From Eopsaltria australis (taxonomy: Eukaryota > Chordata > Aves > Passeriformes > Petroicidae), in assembly GCA_034509425.1 (NCBI GenBank), contig JAVTVJ010000297.1:1395001-1459000 (forward strand): a DNA stretch of 64,000 nucleotides. The letters are read 5' to 3'. Below are positions 44,121 through 57,700 of this stretch, one piece after another. A program made the position numbers and the translations under genes. Positions within the stretch are counted from its first letter, which is position 1; every line of letters begins with the position of its first letter. The notes beneath the pieces are model-generated. The model was given only the letters and a program-made list of their open reading frames with translations, was not told where the DNA came from and searched no databases.

Positions 44121-45895
44121 TGTATAATACCAGAAGGCATGACAGCGAAATTTATCTGAATTACTCCATTTCTCTCATGAGCCTGTGCAGAGCAATTCCT
44201 TCTGCTGGGAACCTTCAAACCACAGGCTCAATCCACCATTCCCATTCACTCCTCCCAGAAAACTGGAGCTAAAACGTGCAGAACCAGAACCATCACCTGA
44301 ATATCCCCACGATGCACCTCCATGAGTTCCATTAACCCATAAATCCATGGATTTATACATTATTAATACCTGCTGTATAATTGAGAGCATCAGATGGGAG
44401 CCAAGGCTTGCAGCAGATGAGGCAGCGATTCCTGATCCCATCCCAGCCAGGAAAATGCACTGAGAAACACAACCATGGAACACTCTCTCCTCCAGGGACA
44501 GGGATCCTCCCCTGCCCTCCCAAGGATCCTGCTCTGGAGAGGAAACTGAGCCAAGCAAGGTCCTGAGTTTTATTTCAATTTATTTCATGGATCTGATGGA
44601 AGGATCCAGAAAGCACAGGGAGAGAATCGTTGTGGCCTCCCATCAGCGACAGGAGGGATCTGGAATAAAACTCTGCCTTGCTCATGTGGAAAGATTAAAG
44701 TGTTTTGGCAGCCTGAGAAAATGTCCCTTTCATTCCAGTATTGATTGGTCTTTATTGAACACGCACGCTTCTGCTAACGCTGCCTTTGGTGGGTTTTCTT
44801 TGGGTTTGTTCAGTTTTTACTTCTTTCATGACTTCAAGTGCTTCTGACAGTAATTTTCCCTTTGCTTAACTCAATCAGCTATTGATAAAATCCAACCCAA
44901 GATGCTGAGTCCTTAAAAAGAACCTGTGGGGTTTTTTTTTCTCCATTCTTTAAAAAGTACCACTGCCCGTATTTACTGTGAACCATCTGTTACACGTCTA
45001 ATTAAAATATATTTGTAATGAGCTTATTAGTGCACAGAATATGTCCTGAACAGGATGTCAGTCAAGAACCGATTGTTTTGAGAGATAAGATACCTTAAAC
45101 TTCTATTAGTGTGACAAAACCACGCGCTGGTATTTTCATCCTGTATAAAAGCAAACTCCAAGAGGGCAGGAATTCACACACTTTTTGTAATAATTTCCTC
45201 TTCAAATATGTGGCTGTTCCTTTCTAATATAGAGTCAGATGGCCTCTTATAATTGCAGTATCAAATCTTTGCCTCAGTTTTCAACTGCAGGTGATTTCAA
45301 ATGATTAAAGATGCACAACAGGGAATAAACAAAAATGCTTACATGCAATTATTTTTAATTAGTATTTGGCTATAAAGTGTGTGCCTTCATAAAAAAGTCT
45401 GTTATTCACATAAACATCTGTTACCATACACACAAGGAAACACACTGTAAGTCTGTCATCACATCACCAAAACAGAATATACTAAGGAAGGCTGGACAGG
45501 AAAGCCAACACTTTGAGTTTTTAAACAAAAGATATAAGCATAACTGCCAAAACAGACACTGCACCACACCTTTCAATTAGCGCAGCTCACAATCAAAGGA
45601 AGAGCCATTACCAATGGAATTATACTTGAAAATGTTAAAATAGATGGAATTATTCTTTGAAAACAATGGAATCTGTAAGCACAAGACGATTTCAAACTCT
45701 TTACTAATTTTGCACCAGCGAACATAATCAAAACGCTTCCTGTTTGCACAGTATCTCTGGGTACTCTTCTGACAACTTTTTTAAATCTTATTTTTGCTCG
45801 TTATTTAAACCCTCTCAGAAAAAAAAATAAACCAACAAACCCACCACCAAACCCCTGCTGTGGCATTTGCCCATAAATAACCCCGCAGTGCTCAG
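44121..45895. other. unique DNA; AT-rich candidate conserved block about 44,860-45,830
   Basis: Mixed to about 44,860, then nearly 1 kb that is AT-rich and free of repeats and long frames. Another candidate for conserved non-coding DNA. Confidence 0.35.
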
Positions 45896-46300
45896 TCCTG
45901 GCCTCATTTTGCAGAGCCCGACTCAGGGACGTTGACATATTTTAAGCAAGCACGCGACAAACAGCAAAGTAAGAGAGATATACAGAGAGGTATAAATTAA
46001 TACCACCGTAATTGATAGGTGGAGATAAGGCTGCTCTGCGGAATACTGGGAATAAAATGAAGAGGAGGTGTGAGAGCACCTCGCACATGAATTACTGAGT
46101 CGGTGGGAATTGCTGAGCTCTGCTGCGAGGAAGCTCTTGGAAACACCTCCAGCAGCCAAACTTAACACCTTAGCTCCACCAGCAGAGAAAGGCACAGCTC
46201 TGAGCACCAAATAACACGGCTCAGTTTGCATGAAAATAAAATCAGTCGTTTAATTAAAAAGCGCACGTGACGGGCTCTGCCGGTCACGCCTTGGTGTTAC
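45896..46300. promoter_or_regulatory. small CpG-containing patch with E-box and inverted repeat
   Basis: CpGs are more frequent than in the flanks: agcacgcgacaaac, ccaccgtaattg, gagtcggtggg, aagcgcacgtgacggg and tgccggtcacgcc. The E-box cacgtg lies at 46,264-46,269, and cgtgac (46,266) mirrors gtcacg (46,283). Weaker than the patch at 29,815. Confidence 0.3.
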
Positions 46301-47949
46301 CTACAGCCAGAAAGGAAAAATTCCTGCTCCTCAGTTGTGGCTCTGCTGGGACCAATAACCAGCCCTGGGGGTGCTGCTGGTCAGGAACAGGGATGGAGAC
46401 TCCACCTGTGGTGCTGGCCCAGCACCTTGACCCGTTAACTGTGAGCACAAATCTTTCTGCATATCCTGAGAGAGCTCGTGTGCCTTAAAATCCTTCCTTC
46501 ACCAGCTCTTAACGAGCGTCCTCTGGGCCTGGCTGCCTCCTCAAACCAGCTCCTCTTGGCCTAGAGAGAAGTCAAAAGTGCCCTCAGAGTTTCTAATGGC
46601 AAAGATGACCCTCTGCAAGGAAGCAGATCCGAATCTTCCCCGGCTCCCGTTGATTTACAAGCCTTCTCCTGCACATCAGCATTCCATATATCTTCCCAAG
46701 TGTCAGAAATATGAAAGCCATACATTACACGCAAAGAATGGCCCAGTTCATTACTATCATTTTATTTATTTAACAAATACGGTATTTAATCAGAAGGAAC
46801 TGACAGCTACAATTGTTTATTGCAATCATACAACACGGCCATAAATAAACATTGCACATTAAGTAGAAGGCAGAAGGATCACTGGAAACATCCCGTATAA
46901 AAAATCCTTCCTCAGAATTCCTCACTAAAGGACAGTGTTTGTAAATCTATTGACAAAGAGCTCCAAAAAGATGGAGCAGTAAATAAAACACGTGAGAGCA
47001 GACAAGGTAGGTTTGGCTTTCAGACAGGCAAATTAATTTCTGGGTTGGCTCCAGAACAGAACGGCTCTGGACTAGGACAGTCACATATCACACCCTCCCT
47101 CGTAAATAACAGCAGCCCAAAGGAAAGGCTGATCAGCCTTTCAGTGATCGACAATTTCCACAGCATGAAATGCAAATCACCACTCGTCCAAAGCATCCAT
47201 GAGATGGGGCGGGCACCTCACACCCAACCCTCAGCAGCTCCACTTCACCTGCTGGAGTGGGGGCCCTTCCCAGAGGAGCTGGACCACTTTGGAGCCCACA
47301 GTCCTCCACTTTTCCTTTTCCCCTTCTCTTTTGATTCTGTTCCCAGCTTGGTGCGTCCTGACTGATTCCCAAAAAGCCAGGAAAATGTATCTGCACTTCA
47401 AAAGCCTCAGATTTCAGGCTCCCTCCTGCTTTCAGCCAGCACAAAGTGGGTTTTGCTTTAAGACACTTCAGCTTTCCCAACTTCAGTGAGAGTTTTGCAA
47501 GACTTAGAGGAGCAGGAGTGTCTCAATAACTGTGACAGATGGCCGGGCCTGAGAGATGAAATAACCATTTTCCTCCTGAAATTTGCTACAGTGCCATGGC
47601 AGGGAGATGCTTCCCTTCACTGCATAGGACTCCCCAGGTTGAGAATAAAGTCAGCACTTTTCTTTATTTCTCCTCTCGTTCACTCTTCCCTCTGCTTTAA
47701 AAGCACCTTTCATCCACCTTGGAATGTTCACTTGGAGGGAAGGAGCTTTAACTCTTTGTCCCTCAAGAGAAGGCAAACTCAGAAGGAAAAGGAAAACAGA
47801 TCAATCCTGGCAGTGCCCGGGCTGGAGGGGTCTGCAGTGCCAGGCAGTGCCACCTGGGGGTGGCAGGGACCCTGGGCAGGGACAGCTCCCCACCCTCAGC
47901 ACTCTCCAAGGACTGGAAATCTGAATATCCTGTTCCTTGTCCTCCTAAG
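46301..47949. other. unique non-coding DNA
   Basis: AT-rich around 46,670-46,870 and mixed elsewhere. Overlapping frames on both strands (47,045-48,125) have no domain. Confidence 0.4.
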
Positions 47950-48078
47950 ATGTGAACAAATGTGTGGATGTGGCTCTTGGGGACAAGGTTTAGGGGTGGC
48001 CTTGGCAGTGCTGGGGAATGGTTGGGCTCAGTCTTAGAGGGCTTTTCCAGCCCTACAGATTCTGTGATTCTGTGGGCA
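47950..48078 (+). mobile_element. CR1 LINE 3' end
   Basis: tgtggatgtggctcttgggg, acaaggtttaggggtggcct, tggcagtgctggggaatggt, agagggcttttccagcccta and the tail attctgtgattctgtg. Same subfamily as the copy at 7,456. Confidence 0.93.
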
Positions 48079-49126
48079 CATCTCAGTCTGAGCCTACAGA
48101 CAAGGAAAAATAAACTGAATTGCATCTCAAAGACTTAAGGGGACAAAGGACACAGAGATGACAGCAACCAAAAAGTGACTCACTGCTCCCTGACAGGTGG
48201 AAAACGCAGCAACTCCTCAAACAGCTCCACATGTTTTGGTTTAAAGAGGCACAAATACCAAAGAGAAAATGTTACATTCATTCTATTTTATATGTTAAAT
48301 AAATGCTATTTATGTGGCTTAATTTTGAAGCTTAATTTTTTACCTTTTAAAAATTATTTCAAAAGAAGATGATGGCAGTGACAAAAATATTAAAGTGATG
48401 TATCCAAGAAGGTTAAAACTCCAGCCTGGGCGGCTTGGAGGAGGTCAGCTGGAGCTTTAAAAGATGGTTTTAGCAGGGACTCGATGAATGAAACTCTTCA
48501 AAAGCAATTCTAAGTGCTAATTAATGCAAGTCCTAGAGATAAACAAAGCAGAGAGGAGCAATTGTGCCTGCAACAATGTGAGGACTTCAAATGAGTGTCA
48601 CATCTTTGAAGGAGGAATTTTAGTTCTTCACTTTATAAATTAATCTGTCTCCAGAAGCCTATTATTCCTCTAGCATACAACTTAAAAACAGGATGTATTT
48701 GGGAATTTCCCATTGAGGGAAACATGAAATAATGTGACAATACTTGTGCCTAGCACGGTGCCAAGAAAATCTCGTGTTTCTTTGTGAAGTTTAACTCAGA
48801 ACCAGCTGATTCCTCGAGGCTCTCAAACACCACTGCAACAACAAGGGCTCTCAATTTCCATGACCATGGAGAAAAATTCCGATGGCAAAGCAGCCTCACA
48901 GCCCAGAAGGCAAATAAAAATAATTCAGGCTTGTGGATTTGTTGTTTTTCCCCTTAAATCCCATGCTTGCAAAGCAATCAGCTGGAAGGGTTGGGGATGG
49001 GGATGTATTAATTAAGTCCATCCCTTGGTTTTATTTCAAAGTTTATCCAAAGATTTCCATTGGGCTACCCCAGGTGCCATCAGAGAACCCCAGGATGGCT
49101 TGGGCTGGAATCACCCAGTGCCACTA
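48079..49126. other. unique non-coding DNA
   Basis: AT-rich in 48,230-48,420 and 48,500-48,780. No gene or repeat recognised. Confidence 0.4.
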
Positions 49127-49250
49127 CTCATGGAATCATGGAATGGGAAGGGACCTCAAAGCCCATCCAGTGCCACCCCTGCCATGGGCAGGGACACCTC
49201 CCACTGTCCCAGGCTGCTCCAACCTGCACTTGGGCACTGCCAGGGATGGG
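49127..49250 (-). mobile_element. CR1 LINE 3' end, short
   Basis: ctcatggaatcatggaatgg tail, gggaagggacctcaaagccc, gccatgggcagggacacctc and a deletion that joins ggctgctcc directly to aacctgcacttgggcactgc. Confidence 0.92.
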
Positions 49251-51310
49251 AAATGCAAGAGCTCAAACAAAAACAGACACTAAAGAAAGAATAATAAGAG
49301 CACAACTTTTATTTGCCTTGGAAATACTTTGGAAAGACAACCAATACCTGGGGGTTTGATCAGGGAACACAGTAAACACCCTCCTGGAAAATAAGGAATA
49401 TTTTCATCACGTGGTGTCAGGTCGTTGGTATTGCTGCAGGAATCTTACACGTGACAGCTGCTTTCCTTTTTCCCTGTTATTTTAATTAGTCACAGCAACA
49501 AAATCCTGGTTGCAGAAGTCCCTGGTTCTTTGGAATATTGGAGGTCCCACCTTTTTTCTTAGAACTGGGGGAATCTCAAAGAATTTTATTTTCCTGTTTT
49601 TCTGACCCTGCATAAACATTTCCCAGGTAAAACTTCAGCACATTTTGCAGCCAGCACGAGATGTGGAATTTCTTCCTTTCCCAGCATCACATCAGTACCT
49701 CTAAGCACAATTTTATTCAAATATTTCACCAAGAAGACTTGTCCAGCCTATTTTTTTCCTGCAGGATCCATCTCTGAGTCCCCTGATTTCCTGTTTCCTT
49801 CAGCTGGCTGGAATCCACCAGGAGATGACATCCCATCACTGCTGCATTAAAGCCATAAATTCATTCCCTACCTGCTCAGAGGGACCCTGGTATGTTCCAT
49901 ACAATACAAAAATGTGACATCAATAATATTTTATAAACTCCTTTTTCATCCATGTTTACTGTTTTCCTGCAAATCCTTAATTAGCCGTGTTCCTGCCCAG
50001 GCAAACTGAGTTTTTTCAGGGATAGGGACTGGCCTTCCCAGTTTTCTTTGAAGAGTTTGGGCTGATTTTCTGGGGAAACCCCTAAATTATCACTGTGCTG
50101 AGAATAATTCATCATTATCAGCCAAAATCTCCACTTCACTCTGGCAAACAGAAACATTTCTGTGGATGCCTCAGTGGTACAGGAACCATCTGCACCCTGG
50201 GGGCTGCGTTTGCTCCATCCCAGAATGGGATTGGGAAATGTTTGGTAATTTCCTCACTCTGCTCTTACACACCACACTCACCTGCAGCTGCCACACGCAG
50301 GGCAGAATTACTGTTTACAATTTCACTCATGCAAGTTTTTTTTCTATTTTTAACCCCTTTCTATATCATTTTCCACACAAAGTGGAGCAGCTATGGGTCT
50401 CACTTTTAAAATTTCCCCTGCATTTTCTTCTTTGAGGATTCCAGGTTCCCCCTTGCCAGATTTCACATAACCCTGTTATAGTGAATATTTTTTTTGCAGA
50501 GCTGAGAGGAACAGGGTGGAAAGCACTCCATGGCTACTGAGGAGCTTCTCATGGAGAAGAGATCCATGGGTTTCACCCCTCTCCATTGACACAGGCTGGA
50601 AATAAATATGCTTTTAGCCACCCCATTTGTGCCTCAACCTTTCAGCACCCTTGCCACTTATCACATTTTTCAAGGTCACCCACTGACACCGTCTCCCCAC
50701 TTGCCAAATCGATGAGAGCAACATCACACTTCCCATAAAAACAGTTCTGCTCAAATTCAAACCCCACAGAAATAAAAAAAACAAGCATTCCCTGCAACAG
50801 CTCGGATGTCTCAGGAAGAACCAGAGAACCCAGGGCATATTCCTGAAAAACAATGGATTTGCACCATAAATTTTGAGTGAGCACCAGAACAAGCGTTCAG
50901 GACATCCTTTAGCAACTCACTGAAGTAAAGTGGCCATTTTTAAGGAGGGTTAGTAAGGCTGTGACTAAAGTTAATCCAAGAGCCAAGCCCTCTGGTGACT
51001 CTGGGTTTAGCACTGAAGGCAAATGGAAGCTGCCACTGAGGCTTTGGAGAGACAAGGACGCTGTGATTTCATTCCAGGAAAAGTAAATACTTACCCTGCA
51101 ATTTAAATAATTTCCAATATTTTCTCTGCATAAGACTAATTCCCACCAGTGTTTGCAAAAGCCTTTTTATAGACTGCTTTGTATTAGATCCAAGTAGCAC
51201 AGATAAAGCCCAGATCCTCCCAGGATTCCCAAACACCTGCAGTCCTGAATCCTCCATTGCTGTGTGGACTTCAACACTCCCCACCACCTTCATCCCACAA
51301 TTCCATCTGG
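49251..51310. other. unique non-coding DNA
   Basis: Two kilobases of single-copy mixed sequence. The minus-strand frames at 50,614-50,892 and 51,069-51,317 lack domains. Confidence 0.4.
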
Positions 51311-51580
51311 ATGGCAAGAGGGAATGATCTTAAATTGAAGGAGGGTGGATTTAGATGGGATATTGGGAAGGAAATGTTCCCTGGGAGGGTGGGCAGGGGC
51401 TGGGATGGAATTCCCAGATTTGCTGTGGCTGCCCCTGCATCCCTGGCAGTGCCCAAGGCCAGGTTGGACATTGGGGCTGGGAGCAGCCTGGGACAGTGGG
51501 AGGTGTCCCTGCCCATGGCAGGGGTGGAATGGGATCAGCTTTAAGGTGTCTTCCAACCCAAACCATTCTAGGATTCTGAG
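51311..51580 (+). mobile_element. CR1 LINE 3' end
   Basis: atttagatgggatattggga, gggtgggcaggggctgggat, attcccagatttgctgtggc, gacagtgggaggtgtccctg and the tail aaccattctaggattctg. Confidence 0.94.
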
Positions 51581-53490
51581 CCAGAGAATTCTGGCCCTTG
51601 GTTTACGCCATGGGACCAGCCCAACCCAAGGAATGCCTTGCTGTAGGGTGGAACCTTCTTTTTGGGATCAGACAATGGACAATTCCGTGTCTGTCTTCAA
51701 CTGCTCCAAGGGATTATTTACTGTTTCCTGGCTTTATGGGAAGATGTTTTTCACCTGTGAGTAGAGCACAATTTACAGGAGGAAAATTTATTCCTACAGT
51801 GGAATTTTCAAATCCCACGTTGGTGTTTGTGTCACATTCCAACTGCGTATTTGTGTGGGCACTTCCCTCTCTCTCTGTTCCCTTTCCAAAATTCCCCTCC
51901 CAACCAAAAGGTCCCAGAACCAGGAGAAGTCTCTGCAATCATTTAGACCTAAATCAACTGTTATTTACATAAAATAAACTTCTCCTGGATGTCAGGTTGC
52001 CAAAATGGATAATTTACTGGAGCCTTGTTCCACCTCCTGGTTGTACTGCTGGTGTAAGATCCACGATGATTGCAACCCATTAGTAACTGTCACAACAGAG
52101 CTCCTGCTACAAAGGAAGGAGACAGGGAAAAATACCTCCTAGCCAGGAACTGGAAATTGGATCCAGGACACATATTTATTCTGGATTCTGAGCCTGGTGA
52201 TCGGTGGCAACTCACTCACCTGGCCTGCTCCACACCTTCCCCCTCTGAGGAGGGAAATGAATCGTGTTTTCCCTGCTCTGTAAATGTCATTTATATTCTC
52301 AGATGGAAATGGCCAAGTGCAGAATTAACCTTTCCTGCAGAATAATCCCGGGATCCACCCCAGGAGCCGCTCACCGCCCTGTGACACTTGGATGTCTTCA
52401 GGCCATGCAAGGCAAGTGCCAGAAAATAAAGCCTTTAAGTAGGAGCAAGATTAACTTCTCCAGCCAGGAATGGCAGTGGGAAGGCTGGGAGCCTCAGGGA
52501 TAACAGCACCAGGAGAAATTCCAGGGATGTTGTGTCTGCACCACTCTGGAAGAGCCCAAACTCAGCCTGAGCTCCCCTTAACCCCACCAACACCTCCTGC
52601 TCCACGTGGGAGCAGCTCCCAGCCCGAGGAGGAACAACTCACACCCAGCACAGTCCATGGAATCCAGTGGATGTTTGTCCTTTCAATTGTGCTGATATTC
52701 CCACTTTGCACCGGAGTTCTGCACGGGAAAATCACATCCCCTAAAAATTCCCATCCCCTCTCACGGGCAGCAGCTGTTGAAATAACTGCTTTGCAATGTA
52801 ATCCCCTTGTTCAATAATTCTTTGCCTCCCAACGTTGTAATTTACATTTTTGCCAAGGAATCAAACTGGTACTTAAGTATGAGAATAACTGAGGATCCTG
52901 CCTTTGTCTCCAGCCAACTGATATCCTAAGCCCTGCTATGACGTTATATAAATATTCAAAAAATGCTTGTGAATGCCATAATTTCTCCAGGTCTCACAAA
53001 TGAGGAATTATCCAAGTAATGGATTATGAATGGAGCAGAAATGTATGGAAACATTACCCACCCAAAACATATTAGAGCTCCCAAAGACTCAACATGAAAC
53101 AAAATGTGTTAGAGGTTTAACAAAATAAAGCTGTCCCCTGAGATTCAGCCTCACTAATTCCTATTAAAAAACTCCAGAAAGGTGAAAATACTTATAGATA
53201 CTGTTTATTTCTAAGTATTATCAGCTGAGGAGTGCAGTGAGGAAGATCTTATTAAAAATACCTGCTTATCCAGCTATAAACTTTGCAAGTTTAAAGTGAA
53301 ATCTTGAAGCTTGATAATCCAAGATTTCCAATATGAGGTCTATTAGCAGGTTGTGCCTTTTTCCTCACCAAGCCCACAATTATGTTGGTATTTTGCCTCT
53401 ACAGAGCTGATAATTTATAAAAATATGTCAATGTTGCTATTTTGGTTGTATTTTGAAGCAAAGTATTTGAATAAAAATGAAAGGCATTGA
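51581..53490. other. unique DNA; AT-rich part about 52,830-53,460
   Basis: Mixed to about 52,800, then AT-rich and repeat-free up to the next CR1. No gene recognised. Confidence 0.4.
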
Positions 53491-53669
53491 ATGGCACAGG
53501 GTGCCCAGATTTGCTGTGGCTGCCCCTGGATCCCTGGCAGTGCCCAAGGCCAGGCTGGACATTGGGGCTGGGAGCAGCCTGGGACAGTGGGAGGTGTCCC
53601 TGCCATGGCAGGGGTGGCACTGCAGGGGGCTTTGAGGTCCCTCCCAACCCAAACATGCCATGATTCCAT
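53491..53669 (+). mobile_element. CR1 LINE 3' end
   Basis: atggcacagggtgcccagat to the tail aacatgccatgattccatg. Central block near-identical to the copies at 9,985 and 34,985. Confidence 0.94.
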
Positions 53670-54033
53670 GAGTAGCTGCTTGCTGAGCCCATTGCTGTGC
53701 CTGTGCCTAAAATCTCCATGGAAAAAATTCCTGGGAAGTTTGTGGAGCTGCTGACACCACTTGGAGAACACAGTGCCCAACCCAGCCCTGCTCTGCTGCC
53801 TGCAGCCCCAACCCTTCCCCCAGTTCTTACTCAAGCGTCCCTTACTCATGACTGGGGCAGAAGTAAAGATTCCTCACACGAGGAGTTGGGAAACTGCTGC
53901 TGAAGGTTTCTGCCCTGGAGCCAGGCATTGTGTGGGAACGACTGAGTGCAGGAGGAGCCAGCCTGTCTCCTGGGAAAGAAAGTTCTAGGAATTCATTTTA
54001 AACTAATTTAAGGAGTCATTGTTTACTGACTAA
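53670..54033. other. unique non-coding DNA
   Basis: Mixed single-copy interval before the pyrimidine tract; nothing recognised. Confidence 0.4.
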
Positions 54034-54723
<690 letters not shown>

Positions 54724-55564
54724 ATTTGTTTATAAGTTGCAAAGCCTGGCACAACAATGGATTTTCTTTCTTGTAGCACATCCCTAAACTGTAGGAAATT
54801 TGCCTCTTGGCCAGGCTGTGTTGGCTCAGAGCCAGACTGGATGTCTCCATCCTCATCCTTTCCCGTACTCTTTCCATGAGCAAAATAAAAATGTTTGATT
54901 GTTTAGGGTTTTTTTCTTTTAATGAAGCAAAGCAGAGGCTCCTATGGACAGATTCCCAATTGCATCACTCGTGATGGGCCCCTGGCACGGACAAAAGTTG
55001 ACAGAACCCATGGAAACAAACAGAAATGCTCCCATTGTCTTCAACTGGCCTTGGCTTGGGGTCTCACAGCTCAAATTTCATCAAACAGGAATGAGCTCAG
55101 GATCAGATTTTCTTTGACTTCCCTAAAATTGTTCAGTTGCAGGTTGAGGCTCATTCGGTGTCAGTGGGGAAGAGAGAAACAGGGCTGATGAAACTTCCAC
55201 GTGAAGAAAAAGTGCCTGGATCCTTAAAAAATTCTGTGACCACATAATATGCAGAAAAAAAAATTAATCCAATATTTGCTGGATGGCTGAGGCACAGGAA
55301 TCCTCTATTCCTGCCCCAACAGGGAGCTTTGTGCAGGGCCGTGCACCACGACTGCCCCGGACAGCTGGGATCAGGAGGTCAATGCCTGGGCACTGAGTGG
55401 GAGCACAGCAGAACATCCTCCCGCATTTAAAACCAAAAACAAGTCCAAAAGTCTGTTGGTCCAACACCAAACCATGGGCACTGCTATAAAATACACTTGG
55501 CTCGTGTGAATATTCACAGAAATGAGAGCCACGGCCGGGGCTGAAATCCAACCTGCAGAGAAGA
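54724..55564. other. unique non-coding DNA
   Basis: Single-copy mixed sequence; no gene or repeat recognised. Confidence 0.4.
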
Positions 55565-55877
55565 TACAACCACTGCATCTGAGAGCTCCCAGAGAGCTGG
55601 AGAGGGACTGGGGACAAGGGATGGAGGGACAGGACACAGGGGATGGCTTCCCACTGCCAGGGAGTGGGTTTGGATGGGATCTTGGGAAGGAATTCCTGGC
55701 TGGGATGGAATTCCCAGATTTGCTGTGGCTGCCCCTGGATCCCTGGCAGTGCCCAAGGCCAGGCTGGACATTGGGGTTGGGAGCAGCCTGGGACAGTGGG
55801 AGGTGTCCCTGCCATGACAGGGGTGGCACTGGGTGGGATTTAAGGTCCCTTTTAACCCAAACCATTCTGGGATTGTG
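55565..55877 (+). mobile_element. CR1 LINE 3' end, about 310 bp
   Basis: gagctggagagggactgggg, acaggacacaggggatggct, gatgggatcttgggaaggaa, attcccagatttgctgtggc, gacagtgggaggtgtccctg and a worn attctgggattgtg tail. Confidence 0.94.
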
Positions 55878-57700
55878 TGATTTTTATGTCTGACCACCCA
55901 GATCATCCCACCAGCCCCAGTGGGATTCTCAGCTCCACATTGAGCACCCACCACGCTCCAAACAAATATCAGGGCCCCCCAAACCCGTGCCAAAGTTTCT
56001 CTGAGGTTTGCAACTTTAATGGGAACAAGGCTTGGTGCTTTAAATAGGTGCAATATTTATGGAGCAAGGAGTAGCCAAAATGTAGGGAAAACCCAGCCAA
56101 GTGCTCTGCTATTTTTGATGACACGACAAAGTCTGATTTTCATTAAGTTTTGCACATATATATCAGGGGTCCTCCTAGGGACTGGGGAATGAATGCACTT
56201 TGTTTGAACTCTATGGCTATTATATACTACTTTTTATTGATTTTTTTTTCCCCTTGTAATTCTCAATATAGTTCTTGTGTGTTCATGGAAAAATATTTAT
56301 TTTTAGTCCCACCATTTTTCCAATATACTTGTTTTCCTCATAATTGTTGTCCTCCTGTTACGAACATTGCCTGATTACTGGGAACATCTTCCCTGTTTTC
56401 CAAAATAAAAAAATTACAAAAGTACAGAATGTAAGATTAACAGTTTAAGTCATCTTGAAAAGGCAAAATGAAAGTAAAGCTTGGGTCAGTGTGTGCTATA
56501 TGCTCTCAAATCTATATTTTTAGTTTCCAGTGGTGCTCTGCCCACATTTTTGGAAGGAGAACTCGCCCAAGAAATAAATACACAGCCTTGAGAAAAGTTA
56601 GACTTTCTGTTTCAGAATGTTTTCTGTAGGAAAATAAATGAGGAGGCCGACTTGGCCACCTGAAATGTCACTTCACTCTTCACCAGTGGCGTCAAGGGGT
56701 TCATTCATCAGGGGGAGGGATGAAGGGTGGGCATCTCCTGGCACAGGCACCCTCAGCTGGCACAGAGAAAGGGGAAAACCTGGCACTGCCCTCAGGGTGG
56801 GGCCTAAAACCTTGGAATCCCTTCCAAGCTCAACTCAAACGCCCTTTCTGGAGAGTTTGATGCTGGTGCCCCAAAGCTAAGCCTGGCTTTAGCAGCTTCT
56901 CTGGCAAGGGAGGAATTCAGTGGCCACCTTGGGATTCCAATAAATCTCCTCCCAGTCCTGCTCAGCTCCACTCCAGCCTCAGATTTTGGGCGTTTGGGGG
57001 AATGCAGGAGGGAACAGAGGGAGGTGGGAGGTGGCAGCAGGCTGGGAATGCTCCAGGGAGATGGAGCAGGGATGAAAAGCTGGAGCTGGAAGAGTGCAGG
57101 GCCATCAGGGAGCCATCTGGGAAAAATCATTTTATTTATAACTTAAGTAATAGCACAAGCCACACAGCAAATCGATTTGCTTTTGGATTCCAGCTATTGT
57201 CTGATTGCCCAGACAAACAGCATCCAGTTTAAGTGGAGTCCACAGCAGTAATAACAAAGAAGGAACACAAATTTTAATTATGTTCCTCCAAGTCTGTATA
57301 AGTATTGGAGAACCACATAAAAATGATTTTTTTTTTTACTAACTTGCAGTTGAAAATGTGTCATTAAAAGCTATGAGTCTGATTTTCTGCTCTGCTGGTC
57401 AGGATATTAACCAAAATGATAAAGTATTCGCTGTTTGAGGGGAGAAAAAGGAGAGGGAAACAAATGCTGAAGGTTCCATGCTGGAGATATTCTGAGAATG
57501 ATGCTAAAACGAGAAACTTCAGCACCCCTCACTTGTTGGGGCTGTTTTGCTGCAAGAAAGTGCTGGAGTAAGAGAAGAAAAAGAGTGGAGAGAGAACTAG
57601 GTAACAAAAATTAGCAAAAAAGGGGGGAAAAGTGATCAGGATGTTGGAAGCACAAGTCAGAGTTTGTTTTGGGGCTGTTTGGAGGCAGGAGGGCACAGCA
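55878..57700. other. unique non-coding DNA
   Basis: AT-rich 56,040-56,640, GC-richer 56,640-57,120, then AT-rich. No gene, RNA or confident repeat. Confidence 0.4.
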
